Assembly (NCBI GenBank): GCA_008360975.2 | Contig: VLJF02000840.1 | Location: 744,001-808,000, forward strand | Reading direction: 5' to 3' | Source: Lichenostomus cassidix | Lineage: Eukaryota; Chordata; Aves; Passeriformes; Meliphagidae | Length of the DNA: 64,000 nt | Shown here: piece by piece, positions 35,085-45,598 of the stretch | How positions within the stretch are numbered: position 1 is the stretch's first letter | Layout of the letters: every line of letters starts with the position of its first letter | Program-made: the position numbers and the translations under genes | The notes under the pieces: model-generated | What the model was told of the DNA's origin: nothing | The model's input: only the letters and a program-made list of their open reading frames with translations | Database searches by the model: none

Positions 35085-35560
35085 CACCCCCGAGTGCCGG
35101 AGCTGTTGGGGGCGTTGCCATAGCAACAGTCGGTCCCGACACATGGCGACAGTGGCTCCGGACACGCTGTCCCAGCCGCTCCGGACACATGGCCACCGTC
35201 GCTGCCGCAGCCCGGGACAGTCGCGCCACTCGCAGCGCCATGGCAGCGCCACCTGCCCCGGTGACCGAGCCCAGCACTCCGCTCCCGCAGGCCCGGCGGC
35301 TCCTGCCGGGCTCCCTGCTCTCCCCCAGCCTCCCGCTCCCTCCCTCCCGGCGCCCCCCGCCCGCCCCAGGGCTGAGCCCGGCCGAGGCTCCGCAGCAGCT
35401 GCGGGGCTCAGAGCCGCTCGGGGAGCGCCGGCTGCGGGGCTTTGGGCACCGGGGGGCACCGGGCAGGGCTGCGGCGGGGCTGGGCTGGGCTCGGGGGACA
35501 CCTCAGGCTGTCCCCGGCTCCGTCCCGGGGCTCTCGGGGCTCTCGGTGCAGCTGCGGGGG
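35085..35560. promoter_or_regulatory. CpG island at the array midpoint, with X-box
   Basis: Dense CpG and GC-rich sequence. An X-box GTTGCCATAGCAAC lies at 35114-35127, followed by degenerate repeats of a CTCCGGACAC type. The modules at 5580 and 22640 match its left part but have few CpGs left. The long ORFs here look like by-products of GC content. It may drive the orphan unit to its left, a non-coding transcript, or both. Confidence 0.5.
35114..35127. promoter_or_regulatory. X-box (RFX-type site) in the CpG island
   Basis: GTTGCCATAGCAAC, one base from the perfect palindrome at 5790. Its setting is the least decayed of the three. Confidence 0.55.
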
Positions 35561-35730
35561 AACCAGTCTGGAAATGTCGCAATTGATCATTTTTTCACCC
35601 TCCCCAGGGGCCTGAGAGAGCCCCACATATCCTGCACATCCCTCAAGGATCTGCTCAACAGCCTGAACTGGACCCTCCTCCTTTCCGAGCTGAACAGACA
35701 GAGCTGAACAAACAAACCCCATTTCTTCGC

Positions 35731-35736
35731 TTTAAT
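35731..35736 (-). terminator. polyadenylation signal ATTAAA, gene E
   Basis: The minus strand reads GCTTTTTCATTAAAGCG, 157 bp after the stop codon. The same position in gene B also reads ATTAAA. Confidence 0.5.
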
Positions 35737-35892
35737 GAAAAAGCTGCGCTTTGAGTGCAGTAAGAGGGAAAAGGGTCCTGTGCCGCCCTGGCAGTGGGGA
35801 ACGGGCAGCTTCTTTGGGTACTGTGAAGTAAGTGACCTGTGGGGAGACTCGATGTCCTTCAGTGCCGCCAGTGTCCCCCAGTCCCCCCAGTG

Positions 35893-36098
35893 TCACAGCA
35901 CATTCTCGTAGGTGGCACTCGGGTCCTGCTGTCCCTCGCAGGGTCCCGACAGCTCCGCGTTGGTCACCTGTGGATCCCGAGGGGGGACAGTGCTGGGGGA
36001 ACCACCTGGGGACCCTGCGAGAGACACTGGTTGTGGGGACCCTCGTGGGGGTGACAGCCGTGGGTGACGTGTCGCTGTCGCTGTCCCTGTCGCTGTCG

Positions 36099-36135
<37 letters not shown>

Positions 36136-39100
36136 CTCCCGTACTCACCCCCTGCCCTCTCGGTGCCCTCCATGGGGGTGTCCAGCACCTCCCCCTCCTC
36201 CGGGGGCAACGGGGGGGCCCTGCGGGGATCAGGGGTGTCTGAGGGGGTCTGGGGAGAGGGGAAAGGGCAGTCATGGCCGGAGCCCCCCTCACCTGTCCTG
36301 GGACTTCCTGGAGGGTGCAAGGAAAAGGGGAGGAGGTGACTGTGGGGTCCCCGAGACCCCTGAACCTTCCTGGCACCTTGGGAGCTCCAAGCAACCAACC
36401 ACGGGATCCCCAAATCCCCACGGGACCCCCAAATCCCCACTGCAGCCCCGATTCCCACAGGACATTGATTCCCCCCTGGACCCCAGGAACACCTGAACCC
36501 CATGAAGTTCTGCAGCACCACAGTGTCCCCAGTGCTCCCGACCCCCTGAGCCTCTGAGCCCCAAGCCCGGCAGGGAGAGTAAACTCCCAAACTCACATAG
36601 GATCCCTGAAAGATCCCCCAACATCCCAGGATGACCCTTCAACACCACCCAGGACCCCCAGCCAAGGTCACTGGGGGCTCTGTTTCCCCCAGCTCAGGAG
36701 CTCTGGGTGCTGCCCCATCTCTCCCCAACCTCTCGGGGTTTCCCCTCACTCCAGGACCCCCAAACCCCCCATTGTCACCCACCTGGGCAGTGCCACCAGT
36801 AACAGCCCCCGATGACAGCCAGGAGCAGCAGCAGGTACAGGAGGGTCCTGCCGACATTCACAGCCACTGCTGGGGACACAGGGGGACACTGAGATCACCC
36901 GGAACCCCAGGAGTCCTCAACTCCCCGTGACCCCGTGTGACCCCACCTGTGCCCCAGTGTCCCCACGGTGTCACCTCCAGGGCCAGCTCTGGGCTGAGCG
37001 CCCGGAACACACGGTGCTCATCCAGCTGGTTAGTGGCCATGCACTGGTAGGTGCCAGAATGTCCCACATCGACGTCCCCAAGTTCCAGGAGGGGACCCTG
37101 GGCCACCTCCTGCCTGTCGTGCAGCCAGGTGAAGGTGACAGGTGCTGAGCCCACCTGCACCGAGCAGCGCAGGGTCACGGGGTCACCTGCGTGGACCTGG
37201 AGTGCCGGGGGGCCAGGAGTGATGGTGGCATTGGCCACGGGCACTGCGGGGACAGAGACAGGGCTGAGGGTGGGGGAGGGGCTGGCATCAGGTATGGGGG
37301 GAGGGGATGGGGGCGATGACAATATCATGGGTGGGATCTCCCCCAACCCAAGTGCCCCACTCACCCAGGACAGTGACAATCAATGGGTCACTTTCAATTG
37401 TGCTCTCCCCATCGCTGACCCGGCACTGGTAGTGCCCACTGTCCTTGTCCCCAACATGGCTCAGCTCCAGGCGGGGTCCAGTGCCCAGTGGTGCCCCTGA
37501 GCCCTCCCGGTGCCAGGAGAACAACAGGGGACCTGTCCCTGTGGCCACTGCACAGCTCAGCACCAGGCTGTCACCCAGTACCACCTGTCCATTGGGTGGC
37601 TGTGCTGACAAGGACACGCCTGATACTGGGATCCCTGTGAGAGGGGGGACAGCAGGGGACAGTGAGGGACTGAGGACACCAGGGGAGAGCAGGGGACAGC
37701 AGGGGACAGGGAGGGATATGGAGACAGGGAGGGACACAGGGAGGGTTGGAGAGGGGTGGGAGGACCCCAGGGAGGGAGAAGGAGGTGCAGAAATGGGGCG
37801 GAACCTGGGAAGAGACCCCAGTGAGGATGGGGAATTCTGGGCAGAGACACATGGAGAGGGATGGGGGAACTCCATGGGGAGGCTGTTGGGAACCAGACGG
37901 GGATGTGGGGACCTGAGGACCATGGGGGAACCTCAGAGTGTGAGGGAGGGGACCCGGGGAGGTTGCCAGGGAGGGATAGGGGTACCCAGACAGGGGTGGG
38001 GAACCCGGGATGGGATCCGAGAAAGGATTGGGAGACCCAGGAAAGGACCAGGGAAGGGATGAAAGTCTTCAGGTGGGGCAGAGAGGACTCAAGCAGGATG
38101 TTGGGGAAGAATGGGGAGACACAGGTCAGGGAGGGTGATCTGGGGAGAGACCTGTGAAGGGATGAGGGGAGCCGGGAAAGGTGTCAGGGAGGGCTGGGGG
38201 GACACGGGCAGAGCTGGGGTACCCGGGGAGGCTGTGGGGGTTGCCGTGCCCATCCCCGCACTCACTGCGCACCGTGACGCGGAGCCGGGCGCTGCTCTTC
38301 CGCACGGCCCCCCCCTCGGAGCGCACCTCGCAGCTGTAACTGCCCGAGTGGGAGACCCCCACGGCGGGCAGCAGGAGCTGCGAGGACCCCTGCGGGCCCC
38401 CCAGCAACTGCCCGTCCCGGTAGAAGAGGTGCAGGAGGGGGGCTCGGGGCCGCAGGGGGCTGGGGGTGCTGAGGCAGCTGAGATTCAGGGGGGACCCCTC
38501 GGTGGGCTCGGGGGGACCTTCCAGCACCAGCACCGGCACCGAGAAGAGCTCTGGGAAGGAGGTAGGGGAGATTGGGACTGTGATTTGGCGTCTACCGATG
38601 AGAGGCTTTGGGAGTTTTGGGCTGTTCAGTATTGGGGTCGCAGGGCAGGTTGGGCTGGATGTGGGGTGTCAGGGTATCAGATGTGGCTTTGGGGCTGCTC
38701 ACCATCCACTGTCACTGTCACCGGCTCTGACTTCTTCCACAGTGAATTCCCGATGCCCACCCATCCCCCACACCGGTAGCGGCCACTGTGATGCAGCTGC
38801 AGGGGGGACAGGGACAGCTCGGTCCCATGGAGAGGCTCTCTCAGCTCTTTGTCCTCATGGTAGAAGAGCACTCCAGTGACCGATGTGTCCTCCCAGACCC
38901 GGCAGCGCAGTGTCACCGTGTCCCCCTCCAGCAGCACCCGCACTGGCACCTGCAGCACCAGCCAGTCTGTGGGACAGGGGGGTCCTGTCACACCAGGGGG
39001 CTCCAGGGGGCACTGAGGGGTGCAAGGCCACCCAGAGCCCTCAGACCCCTCAGGGGAAACACCATCCACATCTTACCCCTCACCATTTAAGACTCTCACA

Positions 39101-40063
39101 GAGGGGCTGAGCCCAGTGCTGGGTCTGTCACATCTGTAGGTGCCACTCTCATTGACAGTGAGGTGGTTGGGTCCCTTCTGCCACCGACTCCCATCCTTGT
39201 ACCAGGTGGTGGCACCGGGGTGACCCAAGCCCTGACAGGTCAGTGTCACTTTGTCCCACAGCACCGCTGGCGTCCAGGGGGGATCCACGAGGAGCTGGGT
39301 GGTCAGGGCACCTGCAGGTGACAGGGGACACCAGCCTGCCAGGGCCAGCCCAGAGCTGGGGAAAGCAGGGCAGGGACATGGCATCCTCCTGAGGACTCAC
39401 CAGCGAGGCTGAGAGTCTGAGCTGGAAGGGAGAAGGGAGAGGGGCTGACTGGGGGTGGCCCCTTGGGGACAGCATCACCAGGGGACAGGTTATAGAAGCT
39501 GTCCCCACACTGTGCCTGCAGGGACAACCTGGTGGCACAGAGGTCTCGTGGATGGAGACATTTGGCCACCCTGGGCTGGGGCAGTACATCGGGACACTGT
39601 GGACACCCTGGCCATGGGGACACCACCATGCTGGCACAAGTTCCCCCAGTAGCCCCACAGTCTCTGTCCCCACAGCCACATCCCCATGGCCCTGTGCCCA
39701 AGATTCCATTTTGATGGCACCTGTCTGCACGGCCCCTTGCTGAGCTTCCCCTTTTCCCTGTCCCCTGTACCCACAGCTGCCCCAGCCCTATCATGCTGCT
39801 CCTCACACCTCAGTCCTCCCATTTCTCTTTCCCCATTCCTGTCCCCACAGCCACCCCACTTCCCCAGTCACACCAGTGTCCACCCCCACGAACTGGCTTT
39901 GCTGACACTGGGGACCTCAGAGGACCCCACAGCTCCCCTGTGCCCCCTCCCCACCATTCTCGGCATCACCAGGACCCATCCCTGGGGCATCAGCCCTGTG
40001 CCCAGGGCACTCACCCCACAGGAGCAGTGCCACCTTCCTGGCCATCCCGGTGTCCCCAGCCAT
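35893..40063 (-). CDS. gene E: five-Ig FCRL-like receptor with activating-type TM
   Basis: Exons (5' to 3'): 40063-40015 signal, 39421-39401, D1 39311-39084, D2 38966-38703, D3 38550-38266, D4 37634-37365, D5 37243-36947, TM 36866-36783, tail 36314-36293, 36219-36149, 36014-35893 (TGA). The joined frame is open for 570 residues. D1 (24-99) and D2 (100-187) resemble classical Fc receptor domains; D3-D5 follow, with an NAT glycosylation site in D5. The TM begins AVNVGRTLL: Asn475 and Arg478 form an NxxR motif expected to pair with FcR-gamma. Both ITIM tyrosines are gone (VLDTPM, VTNAEL); ATYENVL remains at the end. The first tail exon is preceded by AC, not AG, so its splicing is doubtful. The ectodomain is nearly identical to that of G. 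An activating role is inferred. Confidence 0.85.
36071..36135 (+). repeat. hexanucleotide microsatellite in the last intron of gene E
   Basis: (CTGTCG/CTGTCC)n, about eleven units, between the last two tail exons. It is absent from the matching intron of G (51977-52063). Confidence 0.9.
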
Positions 40064-41780
40064 CTGGGCTGGCTGTCACATAGGGCCAGGGCATCCGGTC
40101 CCCTTGCTGGTGGCTCTTGGGCCAAGGAGGAAGGAAGCGAGTTCACATCTTGTCCCACGTGTTGATGGCCCATGGTGGGGGCAGGGTGGTGACAGGCTGC
40201 GGGCTGGGTGAGGACATGGTGGGGACATGGTGGGACATGGGTTTCCCACGAATGGGAGACTCCAGGGTAGGGGAGAGCTAAAGATGGGTGTCCAGAGGAA
40301 CAGGGGGGCACAGGAATGGGGTCCCTGGGGAATGGGGATGCTGTGGCAATGGGGCTCCTGAGGAAGGCGATACACAGGGGATGGGCATCCTGGGGAATCC
40401 CTGGGGTCCATGCGAGTGGGGGGAACCAGAGATGGGGGTCCCAGGGGAACATGGACCCCAGGGATTTGGGGTGATGTGATGTGGGCCCTGCTATGGGGAG
40501 TCCTGGGGGACTGTGGAGCCCATGGGATGGGATCAAGGGGAGGGCAATGCTGGGAAATGGAGGTTCTGGGAAATGAGCATGTAGGAATGGGGGTCACCAG
40601 GAGGGGGACCTAGGGAATGAGGTCCCATAGTTGGGTTCCCAGGGCAATGGGGGTGCCAGGAATGGGCAGTGGCTGGGTGGGCATGTGGGTCACAGCTCCT
40701 GCACTGGGTGCCTCAGATTTCGGGGTGACCCAGACAAAAGCACAGACCCTGACTGTGCTCGTGGTCTGAAGGGAACACCAGGGGGTTCCCATGGTGCTCT
40801 GGGTCTGTGCTTCCCACACCGGGATTTTTTCCTCTCTTTATTTTTATTTTGTTTCTTATTTCCTCACTTTTGTAAACACATTCCCTCCCACTTTGTGGTT
40901 CAGCCATCCCGGGCAGCACCTGAGCAGGTAATGGGTTGGGGGGACACCGGGGAGGAAGGAAGGGAGTGGGGGGCTGCAGAGAGGAGTGGGAGGACTGTGG
41001 GGGATCGGGGTGTCTGGCTGTGTCCCCAACATTTTCTCTTTCCTGCAGCAGAGAGAAGAGGCTGTTTGTGCTGAGAGTCAGATGAGGGGGGTTTTCTGCC
41101 CTGGGGGGCACATCCAGGGGGATTCTGTCCTGTTGCGGCTGCTGTTAAGGGGGTGACACATCCTGGGGGGATCTAGTCCAAGGGGTGACACATCCTGGAC
41201 AGGAGGATCCTGGTCTGGGGGAGGGCAAATCTGGGAGTGTCCCTGCACATTCCTGGAGTCCTGCATTTCCCAAAGGTGGCACAGCATTGGGACCTCTGTC
41301 CATCCCAGTGTGGGGCTCAGCCATGGCACAGCCCCACTGCACAGGGAGGGGCATTGGCCAGCCCTGCTCTGGCCAGCCCCAGGGGCAGCCAGCACCTGAG
41401 GCTCCCACCTGCCCGCTTGGCCCCCTTTGATTCTCACAGCTTTAGAGCTGCTCAAAGTTGAGAATTGTGTGGGGGAAAAAGGCCTGGCTGTGGTTTGCTC
41501 AGCCCTGCAAGAAGCACAGAAACCAACTGGAGCTCAAGCAATGGCTCTGTGAGGGCCTTTGATGGCTTTCAGAGCAGGGCTGGGTGGAAACCCACTGTGC
41601 AGGGGCAGCTGGGAGGGAACCAGTCCGGAAATGCAGCAATCGATCATTTTGTCCCTCTGGCCAAGGGACTGAGAGAGCCTCAGAACTCCTGCAAAGACAA
41701 CAACAATCTGCTCAACAACCTGACCTGAAGCCTCCTCCTTCCTTTACAAAACCTGCAGCCCTTTGGAAGCTCCCAGAAAG
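40064..41780 (-). promoter_or_regulatory. 5' region of gene E
   Basis: Nearly identical to 55900-57620 upstream of G. It holds a weakened ETS-like site (GGAAGC, about 40133), CACGTG at 40156-40161 and the interferon-response-like GAAAGAGAAA (minus strand, 41033-41042). The GGCCAGCCCTGCTC-type block lies near 41360 and the gene-adjacent block at 41636-41727. No exon was recognised between it and the signal exon. Confidence 0.5.
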
Positions 41781-42291
41781 AATGTTTGGTTTCTGGCTCT
41801 GGTTGTTAGACAAGAGGGAGAAGTGTGGAAATATTGATCAGGGGCTCAACACATGGATCGTGAGAACACAGGGGTGAGAGCAGGAGCAGAGAGTGCCCAG
41901 GCAGGGGAGTTCAGAGCAGGATGGAGGGGATTTACCTGGGAACCACACCCTGAGGGACACACGGGCATTTCCACAGATTCCTGTGCAGTGGCCCAAGGAT
42001 GGACAGAGTTTTCCCCTTTTTGGGTGCAGAATCCATGGGAAGTGAATCAAGTCTCAGGGTGGGAATGAGAAAAATGGGAAGAGTTCCTAAATGTGTCCAA
42101 ACAAAAGCCTTCCTTGTGGGATGTGTTGCTGCCCAGCAGACAGGGAACAATCGCATGGACCTGTTGGACGCCCAGGCATATTCCACACTTTGTATTATCC
42201 ACTGCAAATGCTGCTGTGGGATGCACCAATGGGCTCCTAAAGGGAACCATAAATTCTTGTGGCTGTGAATGGACCTCCTCTTGAAGGTTAA

Positions 42292-42375
42292 GATTCTTTC
42301 TTTATTTCTTTCTATCTCTCTTTCTTTCTTTCTCTCTCTCTCTCTCTCCCCCCCTCTCTCTGCCTCTCTCTCTCA
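42292..42375 (+). repeat. short TTTC/TC microsatellite upstream of gene E
   Basis: An interrupted (TTTC)n-(TC)n tract of about 85 bp, orthologous in position to the roughly 490-bp tract at 58111-58602. The flanking 41800-42290 stretch has no recognised gene. Confidence 0.9.
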
Positions 42376-42424
42376 GGGAATTTTTTCCCCATTTGTGGCC
42401 TGAGAGATGGGAAGGAGGAGTTCT

Positions 42425-43500
42425 TAAGAGATAAAAGATGTAGTCAGGTGAGGAGGAGGGGGAAGGGGTGCAGTTTGCTGCAGTCTCTTAGCAGGGAGGT
42501 TTTCTCTTGGGAAGTGCAGAGATACGGTGAGACTTGGCTGGGGGTCAGGGGCTGGGCTCAGCCCTCTCAGCGCTCTCTTGATCTCTTGCTCTCAGGGGGG
42601 TGGCAGGAGAGATGTTTGTGCTCTTGGTGCTGGGCTGTGCCTGAGGGGAGAATTCACTGCTACTGCAGAGTTTTGTCCTTCACTGCTTCTCCTTACCATG
42701 GGTGAGCCTTTGCTCGCAAGAGCAGCTGTTGAACTGGGATGTTTCCAACACCCAACCTCACTGGGAGTGACCCTCACCATCTGCTTGGGTGCCTCGGGGG
42801 AAACCCAGGACCCTGACCACCTTCCGTTCTTCAGAGGGAGTTTCTCCTGGCCGCTTGCGGGAGCTCAGCTGCCGCTACTGAGCCATGCTGTCTTCCTGCC
42901 ACTGTTGTGGCAGTTTTTGCTACACTTTCACTGCATCTGCATCTGCCCCAACCCCTGCGGCTCTTGCCAGGGCTTCAGAGTTTTGTCCACACTTTGTTTC
43001 CCACCCCGGGTGTGCTCGGCTCTGCTGTTCCAGCCCACTGCTCTGAGGTTCCTGCTACACTCCAGTTCACCACCTGCAGTGGCACTCAGACCAGCTGCTC
43101 CCCGTGAGTTTCGCAAAGGAAGCCATTGTCTCTCATTCTCTGTCACCTGAGCTGCCATTGCCAGGTGGAGAGGCGGCTGAGCTCGCGCCACAGCGCCCCC
43201 TGCAGCCGCGGGGGAACCATTGCACCTGCCCAGCTCAGCTGGGAGCCAACAGCGCCCCTGCCGGCTGTGACTGTAACTGCACCGAAGGGAAAAGTGCTTG
43301 ACGGCCAACAGAAGGCTGATGTTGGGTTTCTGGTTTTCTTTGTTGTTGCTGCCATTGTTGTTGTTTCTTTGCCTTGTTTTATATATTCTAGTAAAAACTC
43401 TTATCCTTTTCATATATCTTTGCCTGAAAGCCCCATAATTTCAGAGTTATAGTAATTTGGAGGGAAGGGGGTCATATTTTCCATCCCAGAAGGGTTCCCA
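42425..43500 (-). mobile_element. LTR family 1 copy upstream of gene E
   Basis: Matches 58650-59760 upstream of G at an offset near 16230-16240. It contains CACAGCGCCCCCTGCAGCCG (near 43190). It ends at AAGGGTTCCCA, where it joins the gene F tail flank, so the outer terminus is missing. Confidence 0.6.
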
Positions 43501-43832
43501 AGTGACCCCCAGTGCCCCCACTCCCCCCAGTTTAATGGCACATTCTCGTAGATGTCACTGAATCCTCGCAGTCACTTGTGGGATCACAGCAGCTCCGTGT
43601 TGGTCACTTGTGGTTCCCGGCAGGAAGAAGCACAGGGAACCCATCTGCGAGTCCTGCAAGAGACACTGGCTGGGGAGACCCAGGCAGGGGGTGGCACCTG
43701 TGGGTGACATGTCCCTGGTCCCTCCCCTGTACTCACCCTCTGCCTGCTCGATACTCACCACCTGCCCCTGCTTTGGGGGTGCCAGGGGCTCCAGGAGGGC
43801 CCTGCAGGGATAAAGGGGTTTGGGGCAGTGTT

Positions 43833-44700
43833 GTGGTTTAAAGGATGTTAAAGCAGATCTTACCAGAGAGCGTCTCTGCCCAGCCCAGGTCAGTGCCTCA
43901 GTGCACCAAGCTCTCCCTCCGAGGGCTGGTCACTGCGAATTACCCGGCCAGGGAGCCATAAGGCTAGCTCTGCTTTTGTCTGCTGTTCCACAAAGAGTGG
44001 TGGTAAAGGAGTTGAGGAGGGTCTACACATGGTGTCCATGGAAGCTGTTTATTCACATGGTGCCCCAGAGGCAGAGATGCCTCATGGGCAAAGACCTCAC
44101 TTGCACAGACCCATGTGCACAGACATCCACATGCATAGACGCACCTGCATGGACTATATGTGCATAGAAAACAATATGGCGGAGGGTGAGGAATTTTCTA
44201 GGGAAACAGAGGGGGCAGGGAAAGTACATAGCCAATGATCTCTGGGCACAGGGGCAGTACATGGGTGGAGTTAGGGTACAGGAACAACTAGGGAAAACCC
44301 AAGAGAGCGGCCAGGACCTGGGCAGAGTTAGCATACAGGAACCAATAGGAAAAACCTGAGGAAGTGGCCAGGACCCCATGGGGTGGGGAAAGCAGGACTG
44401 TTAGGGAAGATGAAATAGGAAGGCCTTACAGATATGATGGCCTTGCAAAAGATGATGAGAATATGGAAAATATAAGCGAGATTGAAATGAAAACAAGATT
44501 CAAGTTGTAGAGTAACTAAGAGAACAATGGTATGACCAAGGCAGGTTCTTGATAGAACAATGCCCTCTGCCCAGGCAAGTCCAAGGGTCAGAGCAGACCC
44601 TACCTGCCTGATAGAAATCCCAAAAAAGGCAGTTTTTTTAAGGTTTGAAACATGACCCTATATGGTAATGTGATGATTCTTATAGGAAGAATCTTCTTAT
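43833..44700 (-). mobile_element. foreign insertion, probably LTR-derived
   Basis: It begins at GTTGTGGTTTAAAGGATG, where gene H continues with ordinary intron sequence. TTTATT at about 44048 suggests a reverse polyadenylation signal. The AT/AG-rich remainder carries no recognised ORF. Its family was not identified and it may be a separate element from the ERV that follows. Confidence 0.4.
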
Positions 44701-44711
44701 ATCATCACAAA

Positions 44712-44980
44712 AATGCTGTAGGAGTTGTAGTTTGTCTTAGATTGGTTAAAGAAGAGTTGAATATTCAACAGAGAAGACAATTTATTGTATTGTAAGCGGC
44801 AAATCGCTCTCTCTTTTTCTCTCTCTCTCTCTCCCCTTCTGCTGGCCTGCTTGGAGTCGCATCTTGCGACTCAGCAGGCCTCTCACCCCCACTCTATTTC
44901 GCAATAAACCCTCGTGCTTTGAAGATCTCTCATCTCTGTTTTTACCCCCATAGCTAAACCCCACGGAGTCAATTCTTACA
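44712..44980 (+). mobile_element. 5' LTR (partial or whole) of a truncated endogenous retrovirus
   Basis: It ends GGAGTCAATTCTTACA at 44980. AATAAA is at 44903-44908 and a (CT)n tract near 44810-44835. The left end near 44712 is uncertain. A primer binding site begins two bases later. Confidence 0.6.
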
Positions 44981-44982
44981 GA

Positions 44983-45000
44983 TGGCGCCATAACGTGGTT
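44983..45000 (+). other. retroviral primer binding site, tRNA-Lys-like
   Basis: TGGCGCCATAACGTGGTT directly after the LTR resembles the remembered Lys-type site TGGCGCCCAACGTGGGG. It supports the LTR boundary and orientation. Confidence 0.55.
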
Positions 45001-45245
45001 GGACGACTGACCCAGCTTCTCCCTGTAAAACCCCTCTCCGTGGATGCTCTGAGCGCTACCGTACCCACGAGGTCCCGAGCACGGAACGTCGTTGCCGAGC
45101 AATGCCAAACACGGAGCTCTTAAACGGAACTGGGACGCAGAGTCCCGAGCGGGGAAAGTCGCTGCCCAGCAACGCCAAAACCCAAAGCTCTTAAACGAAA
45201 CCTGAAAGTCCTGAGCGAGATGGCGCTCTGAGGACGATCCCCCCT

Positions 45246-45598
45246 GTGGCACCAGGTAAGCACCCCTGTAGACACACCATAGGTCAAACCCATAGTGCAC
45301 ACGATAGAGATCTCTATAAACAACTTAAACACCTATTGAGCTCCACTCCAAATAATTTACCTAAACAGGAGCTAAAAAACCTCTTAGAATGGACCTTAAT
45401 TAATTTTCCAAACGCGGACCGTTCCGTCGTCTTTACTAAAGATTTCTGGGAAATAGTTGGGAACAAACTTCTTAATAATATTTCGCGCCGCGAGTTCACC
45501 GTCACGGAGCTCCTCCCAGCCTGCAGGGTGCTCGTGGAGTTTTTCACTCCAAAAACACCTCCTGCGGCATACCCCACGTCAGGCCCCCCTGCTTCTGC
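45246..45598 (+). pseudogene. retroviral gag 5' fragment (matrix-like)
   Basis: An open stretch of about 117 codons follows the LTR, primer site and leader. Its middle (FWEIVGNKLL) and spacing fit the N-terminal matrix region of avian ERV Gag. It stops abruptly at about 45598, where FCRL D5 sequence of gene F begins on the other strand. Nothing of the rest of gag, pol, env or a 3' LTR is present, so it cannot be active. The family call is moderate. Confidence 0.55.

Noticed and set aside
34760..35707. 315-codon plus-strand and 254-codon minus-strand ORFs at the CpG island
   Set aside because: Overlapping open frames in several phases are expected from GC richness and few stop codons; no domain or splice pattern supports a protein.
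36071..36135. CRISPR-like or regulatory array of short repeats
   Set aside because: It is a simple CTGTCC/CTGTCG microsatellite in a vertebrate intron with no spacers.
44712..45598. Active endogenous retrovirus
   Set aside because: Only one LTR, a primer site and a gag start remain; pol, env and the 3' LTR are absent.
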